Assembly: GCF_028023875.1 (NCBI RefSeq)
Contig: NZ_JAQIPB010000009.1
Span: 124,001 to 188,000, forward strand
DNA length: 64,000 nt
DNA from: Xenophilus arseniciresistens
Lineage (GTDB): Bacteria; Pseudomonadota; Gammaproteobacteria; Burkholderiales; Burkholderiaceae_C
Direction: 5' to 3'
Shown: one piece after another, positions 18,905-28,238 of the stretch
How positions within the stretch are numbered: the stretch's first letter is position 1
Layout of the letters: the number at the start of each line of letters is the position of its first letter
The notes under the pieces: generated by a model
The model's database searches: none
What the model was told of the DNA's origin: nothing
Seen by the model: only the letters and a program-made list of their open reading frames with translations
Translations under genes and position numbers: made by a program

Positions 18905-18912
18905 AGAAGGCC

Positions 18913-19746
18913 TCAGCCCAGGCGCATCAAACGCAAAGCCTCGGGCAGCGAGTTGGCCTGGGGCAGGAAGTGGTCGATGGCCAGGCCCAGCAGCACGGCG
19001 CAGGCCAGCGCGCCCAGCAGCGGCTTCCAGGTCAGGCGCACGGCAGCCGTGAGCCAGCCCTCGCGCGAGACGCGCACCGCCGTGCGCGCGGCGGTGTATG
19101 AAAAAGCCACCTCGATGGCCACGGCCAAGAGCGCATCGACGCCGAAATACATGACGACCAGCGAGCCGGCGCCAAACAGGATGGCCGCGCCGATCAGGAA
19201 CACGGCCACCACGGGCACGACCACCACCGCGCCTTCGTCGGCGCTGCCCGCGGCATCGAGGGCGCCGCTGGCGACGTCGCCCAGGCCCAGGCCGCCTTCG
19301 GCTGCGTCCGTCGTCTGGCTGAGCGCCTGCACGGGCGCGCTGTCGAAATCGCCCGAGGCACCGCCGCCCGCGTAGTCCCCGCCCCTGCCGCTGCGCATGG
19401 GCACCGAGGCATCGGTGCCTGAGCCTGAGCCGTGCGAGCCCGAACCCTCAAAGCTGCCGCCGTCCAGCCCCGGATCGTCCAGGCCGTCGCGCCGCACCAG
19501 GTGCTGCGCCCACCAGCGCAGCACCAGCAGGTACGCCAGGTAGCCCACGCCCAAGGTCAGCGCGTAGCGCAGCGCCAGGGACTGCACGCCCAGGTGCATC
19601 TGCAGCGCCGCCACAGCCCACATCAACAGCAGCATCAAGGTGCCGATGACGAAGCCGTGGACGCGCAGGCTGTGGCGCTGGTGCAGCTCGCGCTCGAACT
19701 GCGTTTCCCACAGGCGCACGGCGCGCCAGCTGGACAGGACCTTCAA
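18913..19746 (-). CDS. Putative membrane protein, coupled to alr
   Basis: About 277 residues. The probable start is a TTG at 19746 whose bases overlap the alr TGA (TTGA), giving [19 protein letters not shown]. There are two hydrophobic helices near residues 30-80, a Gly/Ser-rich acidic linker ([11 protein letters not shown]), and two to three more helices in the C-terminal third ([35 protein letters not shown]). I do not recognise the family. Overlap with alr means translational coupling. The alcohol dehydrogenase gene converges 8 bp away with no terminator visible. Confidence 0.75.
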   Translation of the reverse strand: MKVLSSWRAVRLWETQFERELHQRHSLRVHGFVIGTLMLLLMWAVAALQMHLGVQSLALRYALTLGVGYLAYLLVLRWWAQHLVRRDGLDDPGLDGGSFEGSGSHGSGSGTDASVPMRSGRGGDYAGGGASGDFDSAPVQALSQTTDAAEGGLGLGDVASGALDAAGSADEGAVVVVPVVAVFLIGAAILFGAGSLVVMYFGVDALLAVAIEVAFSYTAARTAVRVSREGWLTAAVRLTWKPLLGALACAVLLGLAIDHFLPQANSLPEALRLMRLG

Positions 19747-20888
19747 GTGCGCGGCTCCAGCGGCGGCTGATGCTGCTGCGCCTCGACCGCCACGGGCACG
19801 CGCGGCGCCACGGCGCACATCAGCTCATAGCCCACGGTACCGGCCGCCTGCGCCACTTCGTCGATGGGCAGCAGGGCGCCGCGCTGCGTGCTGCCGGCCA
19901 GCGTGCCGGCGCGGCCCCACAGCGTGACTTCGCTGCCCACGCCGGCGTCGGGCACGGGCGTGAGGTCCACGGTCACCATGTCCATGCTCACGCGGCCCAC
20001 CAGTTGCGTGCGCACGCCGTCGACCAGCACCGGCGTGCCCGTGGGCGCCACGCGCGGGTAGCCGTCGGCATAGCCCACGGCCGCAATGCCGATGCGCATG
20101 GGCCGCTCGGCCACGAAGCGCGAGCCATAGCCCACGCTGTCGCCGACTTGCAGCTGCTGCACGCCGATCAGCCGCGTGGCCAGCGTCTGCGTGGGCTGCA
20201 GCTGCCAGTGCGCGGCGTCGTGCTCCGGGAAGTCGGGCGCGCTGCCGTACAGCACGATGCCGGGGCGCACCCAGTCGGCGCGCGTGCGCTCGGCATGGCG
20301 CAGCACGGCCGCGCTGTTGGCCAGGCTGCGCTCGCCAGAGAGGTCGCGCGTGGCCTCGTCGAAGGCGGCCAGCGCGGCGTCGATGCCCTTGGGCCCGTCG
20401 GCATCGCTGAAGTGCATCATCAGCGAAACCTCGTCCACCTGCGTCAGCGCATTCAGGCGCGCCCAGGCGCTGCGCAGCCGCTCGGGCGCGAAGCCCAGCC
20501 GGTTCATGCCCGAGTTCATCTTCAGGAACACGCGATGCGGCTGCTGCGTCTTGTGCGCGGCCAGCCAGTCGATCTGCGCGTCGCAGTGCACCGTGTGCCA
20601 CAAGCCCAGGCGCGAGCACAGCTCCAGGTCGCGCGGCTCGAACACGCCTTCGAGCAGCAGGATCGGGCCGCGCCAGCCCAACGCGCGCACGCGCTCGGCC
20701 TCGGCCAGGTCCAGCAGCGCAAAGCCGTCGGCGGCGCGCAGGGCATCGAAGACCCGCTCGATCCCGTGCCCGTAGGCATTGGCCTTGACCACGGCCCACA
20801 CGCGCGATTGAAGGGCATGGCGGCGCACCTGCGTGAGGTTGTGCTGCAGGGCGGCGGGATGGACGGTGGCGAGGATCGGACGCGGCAT
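19743..20888 (-). CDS. alr: Alanine racemase
   Basis: A 381-residue PLP enzyme converting L-alanine to D-alanine for peptidoglycan. Lys35 in [11 protein letters not shown] binds PLP; the second catalytic base is Tyr254 in [22 protein letters not shown] marks the beta-domain at the dimer interface. Length and motifs match Alr/DadX; no dadA neighbour is present, so the biosynthetic form is more likely. It is divergent from lplT, an arrangement I associate with Burkholderiales, and overlaps a membrane-protein gene downstream. Confidence 0.95.
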   Translation of the reverse strand: MPRPILATVHPAALQHNLTQVRRHALQSRVWAVVKANAYGHGIERVFDALRAADGFALLDLAEAERVRALGWRGPILLLEGVFEPRDLELCSRLGLWHTVHCDAQIDWLAAHKTQQPHRVFLKMNSGMNRLGFAPERLRSAWARLNALTQVDEVSLMMHFSDADGPKGIDAALAAFDEATRDLSGERSLANSAAVLRHAERTRADWVRPGIVLYGSAPDFPEHDAAHWQLQPTQTLATRLIGVQQLQVGDSVGYGSRFVAERPMRIGIAAVGYADGYPRVAPTGTPVLVDGVRTQLVGRVSMDMVTVDLTPVPDAGVGSEVTLWGRAGTLAGSTQRGALLPIDEVAQAAGTVGYELMCAVAPRVPVAVEAQQHQPPLEPRT

Positions 20889-20975
20889 GTCGGAACTGTG
20901 TCCCAGTGTGGCTCACAAGCGGGGAAACACCCCCGCGGCCAAGGGAATGCAGGCCATTTTGGCACCTGGGGTGCG

Positions 20976-20984
20976 TGCTATAAA
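20976..20984 (+). promoter_or_regulatory. Extended -10 promoter for lplT
   Basis: TGCTATAAA combines the extended TGN with a good -10 hexamer, 86 bp upstream of the lplT ATG. No strong -35 at ideal distance; TTTTGG lies 16 bp upstream of the hexamer. Confidence 0.45.
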
Positions 20985-21070
20985 CCACGGCCTCGCGCCT
21001 GTACGGCCGGGGGTGACCAGCCCTTTCAACCGCACCTGCAAGCCCTGCCCCACGGCCAGCCAGCCTATCG

Positions 21071-22375
21071 ATGAAGCGCGGTTTCTACACCATCATGTCG
21101 GCCCAGTTCTTCTCGTCACTGGCCGACCAGGCGCTGTTCGTGGCCGCTGTCGAGTTGTTGCGCATCGCCGGTGCGCCGGAATGGCAGCGTGCCGCGCTGG
21201 TGCCCATCTTCGCGGTGTTCTACGTGGGCCTGGCGCCGCTGGTGGGTGCTTTTGCCGACGCCCTGCCCAAGGGCCGCGTGATGTTCATCAGCAACGCCAT
21301 CAAGGTGGCGGGCTGCCTGATGATGCTCTTCGGCGGCCATCCGCTGATGGCCTATGCCGTGGTGGGCCTGGGCGCGGCGGCGTACTCGCCGGCCAAGTAC
21401 GGCATCCTCACCGAACTGCTGCCGGCCTCGCAGCTGGTCAAGGCCAACGGCTGGATCGAAGGCCTGACCATCGCCTCCATCATCCTGGGCATCGTGCTGG
21501 GCGGCCAGCTCATCGGGCCGGCCGTCTCGCAGCATCTGCTGGCCTTCAATTTCCCCTTCTTCGACTTCGGCATCGACACCGCGCCCGAGGCCGCCATCCT
21601 GGTGCTGATCCTGGTGTACATGCTGGCAGCCTGGTTCAACACGCGCATTCCGCACACCGGCGTGGAGATGCGCCCGCTGCGCGCCGACCCGCAGCGCGGC
21701 CTGGTGCCCAGCCTGCTGCAGCTGCTGCCCGACTTCTGGACCTGCAACGCACGCCTGTGGCGCGACCGGCTGGGCCAGATCTCGCTGGCCACCACCACGC
21801 TGTTCTGGGGCGCCAGCGGCAACCTCAAGTACATCGTGCTGCCCTGGGCCGCGCTGGCGCTGGGCTATGACACGACCCGGGCCTCGGCCCTGACGGGCGT
21901 GCTGGCAGTGGGCACGGCGGTGGGCGCCGTGGTGGCGTCGGTGTACATGCGGCTGGACATCGCCACCCGCGTCATCCCGCTGGGCATCGCCATGGGCGTG
22001 CTGGTGATGGGCATGAATTTCGTCGACAGCGTGTGGATCGCGATCCCGTTCTTGATGCTGCTGGGCGGGCTGGGCGGCTTCGTGGTGGTGCCCATGAACG
22101 CGCTGCTGCAGCACCGCGGCCACAACCTGATGGGCGCGGGCCGCTCCATCGCCGTGCAGAACTTCAATGAGCAGGCCTGCATCCTGCTGCTGGGCGCCTT
22201 CTACGTGCTGTGCACCTGGGCCGGCCTGACGGCCTTCGGCGCCATCACGGCCTTCGGCGGCGTGGTGGCGGCTTTCATGGTCTTGATCTGGTGGTGGCAC
22301 CGGCGCAACCTGCGCATGCATGCCGAAGAGGTGGAGCATCTGCTGCACATTGCCCGTAGCGATAAGCATCACTAA
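21071..22375 (+). CDS. lplT: Lysophospholipid transporter LplT
   Basis: A 434-residue major-facilitator protein that flips lysophospholipids across the inner membrane so they can be re-acylated. It opens with FYTIMSAQFFSSLADQALF and has FADALPKGRVM between helices 2 and 3, both typical of LplT, with about 12 hydrophobic segments. In Enterobacteria lplT is paired with the acyltransferase aas; no aas is present here. Divergent from alr with a 182-bp gap containing an extended -10 promoter. A REP-like element follows. Confidence 0.93.
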   Translation: MKRGFYTIMSAQFFSSLADQALFVAAVELLRIAGAPEWQRAALVPIFAVFYVGLAPLVGAFADALPKGRVMFISNAIKVAGCLMMLFGGHPLMAYAVVGLGAAAYSPAKYGILTELLPASQLVKANGWIEGLTIASIILGIVLGGQLIGPAVSQHLLAFNFPFFDFGIDTAPEAAILVLILVYMLAAWFNTRIPHTGVEMRPLRADPQRGLVPSLLQLLPDFWTCNARLWRDRLGQISLATTTLFWGASGNLKYIVLPWAALALGYDTTRASALTGVLAVGTAVGAVVASVYMRLDIATRVIPLGIAMGVLVMGMNFVDSVWIAIPFLMLLGGLGGFVVVPMNALLQHRGHNLMGAGRSIAVQNFNEQACILLLGAFYVLCTWAGLTAFGAITAFGGVVAAFMVLIWWWHRRNLRMHAEEVEHLLHIARSDKHH

Positions 22376-22378
22376 CAA

Positions 22379-22500
22379 CCCCCAGGCCGCTTCGCGGCTC
22401 CCCCTGCTGGTTCCCGAAGGGGGCGCACCCAGAGGCCTGGCAAAGCCAGTTCCTCGGGTGCCCTGAGGGCTTCGCTTCGCTTGCCGGCTGGGCTGAAGAA
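22379..22500. repeat. REP-like palindromic element between lplT and EamA gene
   Basis: A gene-free gap. It holds CCCCCAGG, the palindrome CCGCTTCGCGG, a run of CCCCC later answered by GGGGG, and the hairpin CTGGCAAAGCCAG near 22438-22450, then a pyrimidine/purine-rich tail. The first 45 bp resemble the element at 14371-14419 (CCCCC..., CGCTTCGCG, CCCCC...GGGGG), so this is probably a dispersed repeat rather than a gene. Confidence 0.6.
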
Positions 22501-22531
22501 AAGCGCCAGCCACTTCCCCCTGTTTCCGTTC

Positions 22532-23428
22532 ATGCCCGTCCTAGCAATTCTCTTCAACGCCTTCGTCTGGGGTCTGTCCTGGGTGCCGTTCCGTCAGGTG
22601 GGGGCGCTGGGCTGGCATCCGCTGTGGACGACGGCGATCGTCTATCTGTGCATCATCGCGGTGGTGCTGGTGTTGCGGCGCGGCACGCTGCGCGGGGCGC
22701 TGGGCGAGCCGCGGCTGTGGTGGCTGGGGCTGGCGGCAGGGCTGACCAACGCAGGCTTCAACTGGGGCGTGACGCAGGGCGATGTGCTGCGGGTGGTGCT
22801 GCTGTTCTACCTGATGCCGCTGTGGATGGTGCTGCTGGCCTGGGCACTGCTGGGCGAACGCCCCACGCGCGCGGCCCTGGCGCGCATGGCGCTGGCGCTG
22901 GCCGGCGTGGCACTGGTGCTCAAGACGCCGGGCAGCGAATGGCCGCTGCCCGCGAGCCTGCCGGACTGGCTGGGCCTGGGCGCAGGCTTCGGCTTTGCGC
23001 TGACCAACGTCTTCCTGCGCCGGGCCGCCCACGCGCCCGGCGAATGGCGCGCCATGGCCATGTTCGTGGGCTGCGCGGGCGTGTCCCTGGGCGCGGCGCT
23101 GCTGCTGGGCGGCCTGGCCGGCCCGCTGCCGCCGCCGGCGCTGACGGCCACCCTGGACTGGCTGCCCTGGGTGGCGATGCTGGCCATCGGCTTTGCGGTG
23201 GCCAACGTGGCCCTGCAATACGGCGCGGTGCGGCTGGCGGCCGGCACGGTGTCGGTGCTGCTGCTGTCGGAGGTGCTGTTCGCCACCGTGTCGTCCGTGG
23301 CCGCTGGCGCCGCGCAACTGACGCCGCGCGTGGCCGCCGGCGGGCTGCTGCTGATGGCGGCGGCACTGTGGGCCGCCATTGCCCGGCCGCCCGCACCGCG
23401 CGATCATGAGCCCCTTTCCGCCACCTGA
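22532..23428 (+). CDS. EamA/DMT family transporter
   Basis: A 298-residue inner-membrane protein of the drug/metabolite transporter superfamily with about ten helices as two EamA repeats. FNAFVWGLSWVPFRQ begins helix 1; FYLMPLWMVLLAWALLGERP ends the first repeat and VLLLSEVLFATVSS the second. The ATG at 22532 gives MPVLAILF; a frame open to 22481 runs through the REP-like element and is unlikely. Substrate unknown. The glutathione peroxidase gene starts 9 bp after its stop, so they may be cotranscribed. Confidence 0.88.
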   Translation: MPVLAILFNAFVWGLSWVPFRQVGALGWHPLWTTAIVYLCIIAVVLVLRRGTLRGALGEPRLWWLGLAAGLTNAGFNWGVTQGDVLRVVLLFYLMPLWMVLLAWALLGERPTRAALARMALALAGVALVLKTPGSEWPLPASLPDWLGLGAGFGFALTNVFLRRAAHAPGEWRAMAMFVGCAGVSLGAALLLGGLAGPLPPPALTATLDWLPWVAMLAIGFAVANVALQYGAVRLAAGTVSVLLLSEVLFATVSSVAAGAAQLTPRVAAGGLLLMAAALWAAIARPPAPRDHEPLSAT

Positions 23429-23437
23429 GAGCGCCCC

Positions 23438-23932
23438 ATGACCACCACCCTGCACGACTTCGAGGCCCAGCGCCTGGACGGCACGCCCGTCGCCCTGAAG
23501 GACTACGCCGGCCAGGTGCTGCTGATCGTCAACACCGCCAGCCAGTGCGGCTTCACGCCGCAGTTCGCGGGCCTGGAGGCGCTGTACCGCCAGTACCAGG
23601 GCCAGGGCTTTGCGGTGCTGGGCTTTCCGAGCAACCAGTTCGGCCACCAGGACCCGGGCAGCAACGCCGAGATCGGCGCCTTCTGCCAGAAGAACTACGG
23701 CGTGAGCTTCCCGATGATGGCCAAGGTCGAAGTCAACGGCCCCGGCGCGCTGCCGCTGTACCAGTGGCTGACGCAGGAGAAGCCGGGCTTTCTGGGCAGC
23801 ACCGCCATCAAGTGGAATTTCACCAAGTTCCTGGTGGGCCGCGACGGTCGCGTGATCCGCCGCTATGCGCCGCTGGACAAGCCCGAATCGCTGGCCGCCG
23901 ACATCGAGCGGGCCCTGGCCGCCACAGCCTGA
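23438..23932 (+). CDS. Glutathione peroxidase family protein
   Basis: A 164-residue thiol peroxidase that reduces hydrogen peroxide and organic hydroperoxides. The peroxidatic cysteine is Cys37 in NTASQCGFT; the catalytic glutamine is Gln70 in FPSNQFGHQDP, and KWNFTKF (124-130) supplies the tryptophan and asparagine. The FPCNQ cysteine of many bacterial forms is Ser64 here. Cys82 in the helix after it is the likely resolving cysteine, suggesting thioredoxin rather than glutathione as reductant (inference from family). Confidence 0.95.
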   Translation: MTTTLHDFEAQRLDGTPVALKDYAGQVLLIVNTASQCGFTPQFAGLEALYRQYQGQGFAVLGFPSNQFGHQDPGSNAEIGAFCQKNYGVSFPMMAKVEVNGPGALPLYQWLTQEKPGFLGSTAIKWNFTKFLVGRDGRVIRRYAPLDKPESLAADIERALAATA

Positions 23933-24018
23933 TACGCTGCCCTGCGCTGGAAGCAGGGACAATGGTCGCCTGCCTGAAGGGGGGCGCCAGGCCCCCGAAG
24001 ATTGATGCGCTGCTGGAA

Positions 24019-24528
24019 ATGTCCGCTCTTTCCTCTTCTTTTGCCCTCTCCGACATCGAAGCCGAGATCCGGCGCCTCACACGCGAACGCGAAGCGCTGC
24101 AGGAGCAGCGGCAGAAGCTGCGCGTGGAAGAACTCAAGACGCTGGCCGACGCCTATGCGCGCAAGCTGCAGGCCGCCGGCTTCAGCGTGGCCGAAGGCCT
24201 GGCCGCGCTCAGGCCCTATGCCAGCGTGCGCCTGCAAGCCGCGCCAGACGCAGGCGCCGCCCCCGCCGCGAGCGCAGCGCCCGCTGCGCCGGCCCCCGCG
24301 GCTGCGTCGCCGGCAGCTTCCGCCCAGCCCCCGCAGCGCGCCGCGCTGAGCCTGGGCCTGGACGCGCTGCACAACCGCGCCGCCCAGGTGCTGGGCGACG
24401 ACGCCCACCGCTGGCTGCGGCGCGCGCATTCGCTGCTGGGCGGCCAGACGCCGCTGCAGCTGGCTTCCACCCCGCAGGGGCTGGAGCGCGTGCATGCGCT
24501 GCTGGCCGCCTACGCGCGCGGCGCCTGA
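24019..24528 (+). CDS. Coiled-coil protein with C-terminal DUF2384 (MbcA/ParS-like) domain
   Basis: About 169 residues from ATG 24019 (ATG 23962 is an alternative). Residues 9-65 are a charged coiled coil followed by AAGFSVAEGLAAL, like the dimerisation part of H-NS proteins. Residues 75-108 are an Ala/Pro linker. The C-terminal part has HRWLRRAHSLLGGQTPLQLA and TPQGLERVHALLA, the DUF2384 pattern of Xre/MbcA/ParS antitoxins, which bind RES-type toxins. No RES toxin gene is adjacent and the usual Xre helix-turn-helix is absent. Not a recognised toxin-antitoxin pair; domain assignment is by eye. Confidence 0.7.
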   Translation: MSALSSSFALSDIEAEIRRLTREREALQEQRQKLRVEELKTLADAYARKLQAAGFSVAEGLAALRPYASVRLQAAPDAGAAPAASAAPAAPAPAAASPAASAQPPQRAALSLGLDALHNRAAQVLGDDAHRWLRRAHSLLGGQTPLQLASTPQGLERVHALLAAYARGA

Positions 24529-24560
24529 GCCGGCCGGCACTGCGGCCCGCCGCCCTGCCC

Positions 24561-25613
24561 ATGCGCATCGCCGACCTGAAGCAACGCCTGCGCACCGCCG
24601 GCGCAGGCCCCAGCCACGAGCACCGCGTGCTGCGCCTGTGGAGTCACGCACAGCCGCGCGACAGCGGCCGGCGCCTGCCGGGCACCTTCTTTCCGGCCCC
24701 GCTGCTGGCCGAGCTGCCGGCCATCGAGGCCGAGCTGGCGGCGCTCGCCCGCGTCCATTCGGCACACCCGGCGGCCGACGGCTCGGAACGCCTGCTGGTC
24801 CAGCTGCAGGACGGCCAGATGGTCGAAAGCGTGCTGCTGCCGCGCGGCGGGCTGTGCGTGTCCTCGCAGGTGGGCTGCGCGGTGGGCTGCCGCTTCTGCA
24901 TGACCGGCCGCGACGGGCTGCTGCGCCAGGTGGGCAGCGCCGAGATCGTGGCCCAGGTGGCGCTGGCGCGCCTGCGCCGGCCCGTGCGCAAGGTGGTGTT
25001 CATGGGCATGGGCGAGCCGGCCCACAACCTGGACAACGTGCTCGAGGCCATCGACCTGCTGGGCACGGTGGGCAACATCGGCCACAAGAACCTGGTCTTT
25101 TCCACCGTGGGCGATCCGCGCGCCTTCGAGCGGCTGCACCGCCAGAGCGTGAAACCCGCGCTGGCCCTGTCGCTGCACAGCAGCGATGCGGCGCGGCGCC
25201 GGCACCTGCTGCCGCGCGCGCCCGACCTGAGCCCCGAGCAGCTGGTGGAGGAATGCGAGCGCTATGCGCAAAGCACCGGCCACCCGGTGCAATACCAGTG
25301 GACGCTGCTGAAGGGCGTGAACGACGGGCCCGACGAGATCGAGGGCCTGGTGCGCCTGCTCGCGGGCCGCAAGGGCATCCTGAACCTGATTCCCTTCAAC
25401 ACCGTGGACGGCGCCGGCTTCAGCCGGCCCGACTGGGCGCAGTGCGAGGCGCTGGCCCGGACGCTGAAGGCCCGCGGCATCCTCACGAAGCTGCGCGATT
25501 CGGCGGGGCAGGACGTGGACGGCGGCTGCGGCCAGCTGCGGGCGCGGGCCGAAAACCTGCGCCGCGGCGGCCAGCGCGTGGCGATGCCCCAGCCGCTCAA
25601 TCAGGCAGGCTGA
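24561..25613 (+). CDS. RlmN/Cfr-family radical SAM methyltransferase
   Basis: A 350-residue radical S-adenosylmethionine enzyme. Cluster cysteines Cys106, Cys110 and Cys113 sit in [16 protein letters not shown]. The two catalytic cysteines of RlmN are both present as Cys99 (GGLCVSS) and Cys323 (DVDGGCGQL). [12 protein letters not shown] is the SAM-binding motif. RlmN methylates A2503 of 23S rRNA and a tRNA adenosine. The sequence is shorter than canonical RlmN, with an unusual N-terminus, so it may be a paralogue with a different RNA target. Ends 13 bp inside the convergent moaC. Confidence 0.88.
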   Translation: MRIADLKQRLRTAGAGPSHEHRVLRLWSHAQPRDSGRRLPGTFFPAPLLAELPAIEAELAALARVHSAHPAADGSERLLVQLQDGQMVESVLLPRGGLCVSSQVGCAVGCRFCMTGRDGLLRQVGSAEIVAQVALARLRRPVRKVVFMGMGEPAHNLDNVLEAIDLLGTVGNIGHKNLVFSTVGDPRAFERLHRQSVKPALALSLHSSDAARRRHLLPRAPDLSPEQLVEECERYAQSTGHPVQYQWTLLKGVNDGPDEIEGLVRLLAGRKGILNLIPFNTVDGAGFSRPDWAQCEALARTLKARGILTKLRDSAGQDVDGGCGQLRARAENLRRGGQRVAMPQPLNQAG

Positions 25614-26092
25614 GCCGTCCAGTCGCCCGACTTGCCGCCGCGCTTTTCTTCCACGCGCACGCCGGTGATGGTCATGCCGCGGTCGGCGGCCTTGCACATG
25701 TCGTAGACCGTGAGCAGGGCCACCTGCACGGCCGTGAGCGCTTCCATTTCCACGCCCGTGGGGCCCACGGTCTCGACGGTGGCCGTGCAGTGGACGGCCG
25801 GCACGGGCTCCGGGCGGGTCTCGAAGGCCAGCGCCACGCGCGTGATGGCCAGCGGGTGGCACAGCGGGATCAGCTCGCTGGTCTTCTTGGCCGCCTGGAT
25901 GCCGGCGATGCGCGCCACGCCCAGCACGTCGCCCTTCTTGGCACTGCCGCTGTCGATCAGCGACAGCGTCGCGGCCTGCATCTCGATGCGACCGCTGGCC
26001 ACGGCCACGCGGTGCGTCGCGGCCTTGGCCGCCACATCCACCATGTGGGCCTGGCCCTGGGCGTCGAAATGGGTGAGCGGCGAATGGGGCAT
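25601..26092 (-). CDS. moaC: Cyclic pyranopterin monophosphate synthase MoaC
   Basis: A 163-residue enzyme that forms cyclic pyranopterin monophosphate from the MoaA product, the first committed stage of molybdenum-cofactor synthesis. [18 protein letters not shown] at the start, [14 protein letters not shown] in the middle and [13 protein letters not shown] near the end are the family's conserved blocks. Length fits the hexameric MoaC. No other moa gene is in the window. Tail-to-tail overlap of 13 bp with the RlmN-like gene. Confidence 0.96.
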   Translation of the reverse strand: MPHSPLTHFDAQGQAHMVDVAAKAATHRVAVASGRIEMQAATLSLIDSGSAKKGDVLGVARIAGIQAAKKTSELIPLCHPLAITRVALAFETRPEPVPAVHCTATVETVGPTGVEMEALTAVQVALLTVYDMCKAADRGMTITGVRVEEKRGGKSGDWTAQPA

Positions 26093-26178
26093 CGTGTGAA
26101 CGTTCCGGTCGGTGGCGCATCATACGGGGCCCGACGTCCTCGTTCGGGGCGCCGCCGCGCCGGCGCCCCCTGCTGCCG

Positions 26179-27801
26179 ATGCCTCTGCCACGCCTGTCGT
26201 CTTTCCCGTCCAGCCGCCGGCCCTCGCGCCGCCATCCGCGCCTGCGGCCCGCACTGCTGGCGGCCCTGCTGGCCCTGAGCCAGGCCCTGGCGCCCGCACC
26301 GGCGCTGGCGCAGGGCCTGCCCGGCCTGGGCGATGCCGTGGACATGGGCGTGGGCGCCGAGCGCCGGCTTGGCGACAGCATCGCACGCGAGCTGTACCGC
26401 GACCCCGACTACCTCGAGGACCCGGTGCTGGACGACTACGTGCAGGGCATCTGGCAGCCGCTGCTGGCGGCCGCGCGCACGCGCGGCGAGCTCACGCCCG
26501 AGCTGGAGGAACGCTTTGCCTGGGAGCTGATGATCGGCCGCGACCGCAGCGTCAACGCCTTTGCGCTGCCCGGCGGCTACTTCGGCCTGCACACGGGGCT
26601 GATCGCCATCACCGGCAGCCGCGACGAGCTGGCCTCGGTGCTGGGGCATGAGCTGTCGCACGTCACGCAGCGGCACATCGCCCGCATCATGACCAGCCAG
26701 AGCCGCCAGGCGCCGATGCTGCTTGCGGCAATGATCCTGGGCGCGCTGGCGGCCAGCAAGAGCGGACGCAGCAGCGGCGACCTGGGCCAGGCCATGATCA
26801 TGGGCGGCCAGGCCATGGCGATGCAGAAGCAGCTGGACTTCTCTCGCGACATGGAACGCGAGGCCGACCGCATCGGCTATGGCGTGATGACCCAGGCCGG
26901 CTTCTCGCCGCAGGGCGCGGCCATCATGTTCGAGCGGCTGCAGCACGCCTCGCGGCTCAACGACAACGGCTCCTTCCCCTACCTGCGCAGCCACCCGCTC
27001 AACAGCGAGCGCATCACCGACATGCAGGCGCGCTTCCAGTTCAGGGCCGACGCGCCGCGCGGCGGCCTGCCGCTGCAGGCCGAGCACGCCATGATGGCCG
27101 CGCGTGCGCGCATCCTGGGCCGCCCGGGCGTGGATTCGCTGCGCGCCTGGGTGCGCGCGGCCGAAGGCGATCTGGCGGGCCAGAGCCCCGCCGCGCGGGC
27201 CGGTACGCTCTACGCGGCCGCCTTCTCGGCCGCGCAGCTCAACGACTTCAACGCCGCGCGCGCCGCCGCCACCCGGCTGCGCGAAGCCACGCAGGCCGAG
27301 CCCGCGGCCGCGCGCATGGCGCGCCTGCTGTCGGTGGAAGTGGAACTGCTGGGCCGCAACCCGCAGGCCGCGCAGGCCCTCCTGGCGCCGCCGACGGGCG
27401 CCGAGCCCGACAAGAGCCGCGCCCACCTGCTGTTGGCCGCGCAGGTGGCGCAGGCCACGCGCCAGCCCGGGCCGATGATCCCGCCGCTGCGCGACTGGGT
27501 GGCCGTGCATCCGCGCGATGCCTCGGGCTGGCGGGCGCTGGCCGGGCTGTACCACGCGGCCAACGACCCGCTGCGGGCCATCCGCGCCGAGGCCGAGGCC
27601 AACGTCGCCATCCTCGATTACGTGGGTGCGCGCGACCGCTTCAAGGCCGCACAGGATCTGGTGCGCAACAACGCGGGCGGGCGCGGGCCGGTGCGCATCG
27701 ACCACTACGAGGCGTCGATCATCGACACCCGCGCGCGCGAGAACGAAGTGAAGGTCAGGGAGCAGGCCGAGGAGCTCAAGCAGCAGCAACAGCAGCGCTG
27801 A
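26179..27801 (+). CDS. Periplasmic M48 metalloprotease (BepA-like)
   Basis: A 540-residue secreted zinc protease with a long basic signal region ending near AQG (about residue 45). The zinc site is HELSH at 157-161, with the third ligand Glu228 in MEREADRIG. RSHPLNSERI follows, as in BepA/YfgC. The C-terminal half is a helical TPR-like domain that in BepA contacts the BAM and LPS assembly machinery. By analogy it degrades stalled outer-membrane proteins. A stretch of Met/Gly-rich residues (178-215) lies over the active site. Single gene, convergent with the holin-like gene. Confidence 0.92.
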   Translation: MPLPRLSSFPSSRRPSRRHPRLRPALLAALLALSQALAPAPALAQGLPGLGDAVDMGVGAERRLGDSIARELYRDPDYLEDPVLDDYVQGIWQPLLAAARTRGELTPELEERFAWELMIGRDRSVNAFALPGGYFGLHTGLIAITGSRDELASVLGHELSHVTQRHIARIMTSQSRQAPMLLAAMILGALAASKSGRSSGDLGQAMIMGGQAMAMQKQLDFSRDMEREADRIGYGVMTQAGFSPQGAAIMFERLQHASRLNDNGSFPYLRSHPLNSERITDMQARFQFRADAPRGGLPLQAEHAMMAARARILGRPGVDSLRAWVRAAEGDLAGQSPAARAGTLYAAAFSAAQLNDFNAARAAATRLREATQAEPAAARMARLLSVEVELLGRNPQAAQALLAPPTGAEPDKSRAHLLLAAQVAQATRQPGPMIPPLRDWVAVHPRDASGWRALAGLYHAANDPLRAIRAEAEANVAILDYVGARDRFKAAQDLVRNNAGGRGPVRIDHYEASIIDTRARENEVKVREQAEELKQQQQQR

Positions 27802-27820
27802 GCCGGGGCAAGTGCCGGAC

Positions 27821-28171
27821 CTATCGCTTGAACACGTCGCCGACCACGCGGTCGATCAGCAGGTTCAGCAGCGAGTAGATCAGCGAACCCAGCAGCGCCG
27901 CCCAGAAGCCGTCCACATGGAAGCCGCCCAGCAGGCCCGAGGCGGACCAGAACATCAGCGCGTTGATGACGAACAGGAACAGCCCCAGCGTCACCACCGT
28001 GACCGGCAGCGTGAGCACCACCAGGATGGGCCGCACGACCATGTTGAGCAGGCCGATGACGGCGGCGGCGATCAGCGCACTCGTGAAGCTGTCCACGCGC
28101 ACGCCGCTGTAGAGGTAGGTGACGGCCAGCAGCGCCAGGGCGCTCAACAGCCATTGGATGATCAGTCGCAT
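27821..28171 (-). CDS. Small four-helix membrane protein (phage holin 4_2 / YvlD-like)
   Basis: A 116-residue integral membrane protein with four hydrophobic helices, starting MRLIIQWLLSALALLAVTY at 28171 (the upstream start adds four residues). GLLNMVVRPILVVLTLPVT is the signature of the family called phage holin 4_2 or DUF360. Despite the name these proteins are chromosomal, not tied to prophage, and their function is unknown; no lysis gene is present here. Confidence 0.88.
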   Translation of the reverse strand: MRLIIQWLLSALALLAVTYLYSGVRVDSFTSALIAAAVIGLLNMVVRPILVVLTLPVTVVTLGLFLFVINALMFWSASGLLGGFHVDGFWAALLGSLIYSLLNLLIDRVVGDVFKR

Positions 28172-28238
28172 GGCGCGCAGCATAGCCGCTGCGCGCGGCG
28201 CGGCCGTGTAGTCGCGCAGCCCGTGTGCGGCCTGGCGC

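Noticed and set aside
24019-24528. Toxin-antitoxin module
   Set aside because: DUF2384 domain alone; no RES toxin or other toxin gene is adjacent and the neighbouring genes are housekeeping.
27821-28171. Phage holin, possible prophage remnant
   Set aside because: The family name is historical; no integrase, lysin or structural phage gene is nearby.
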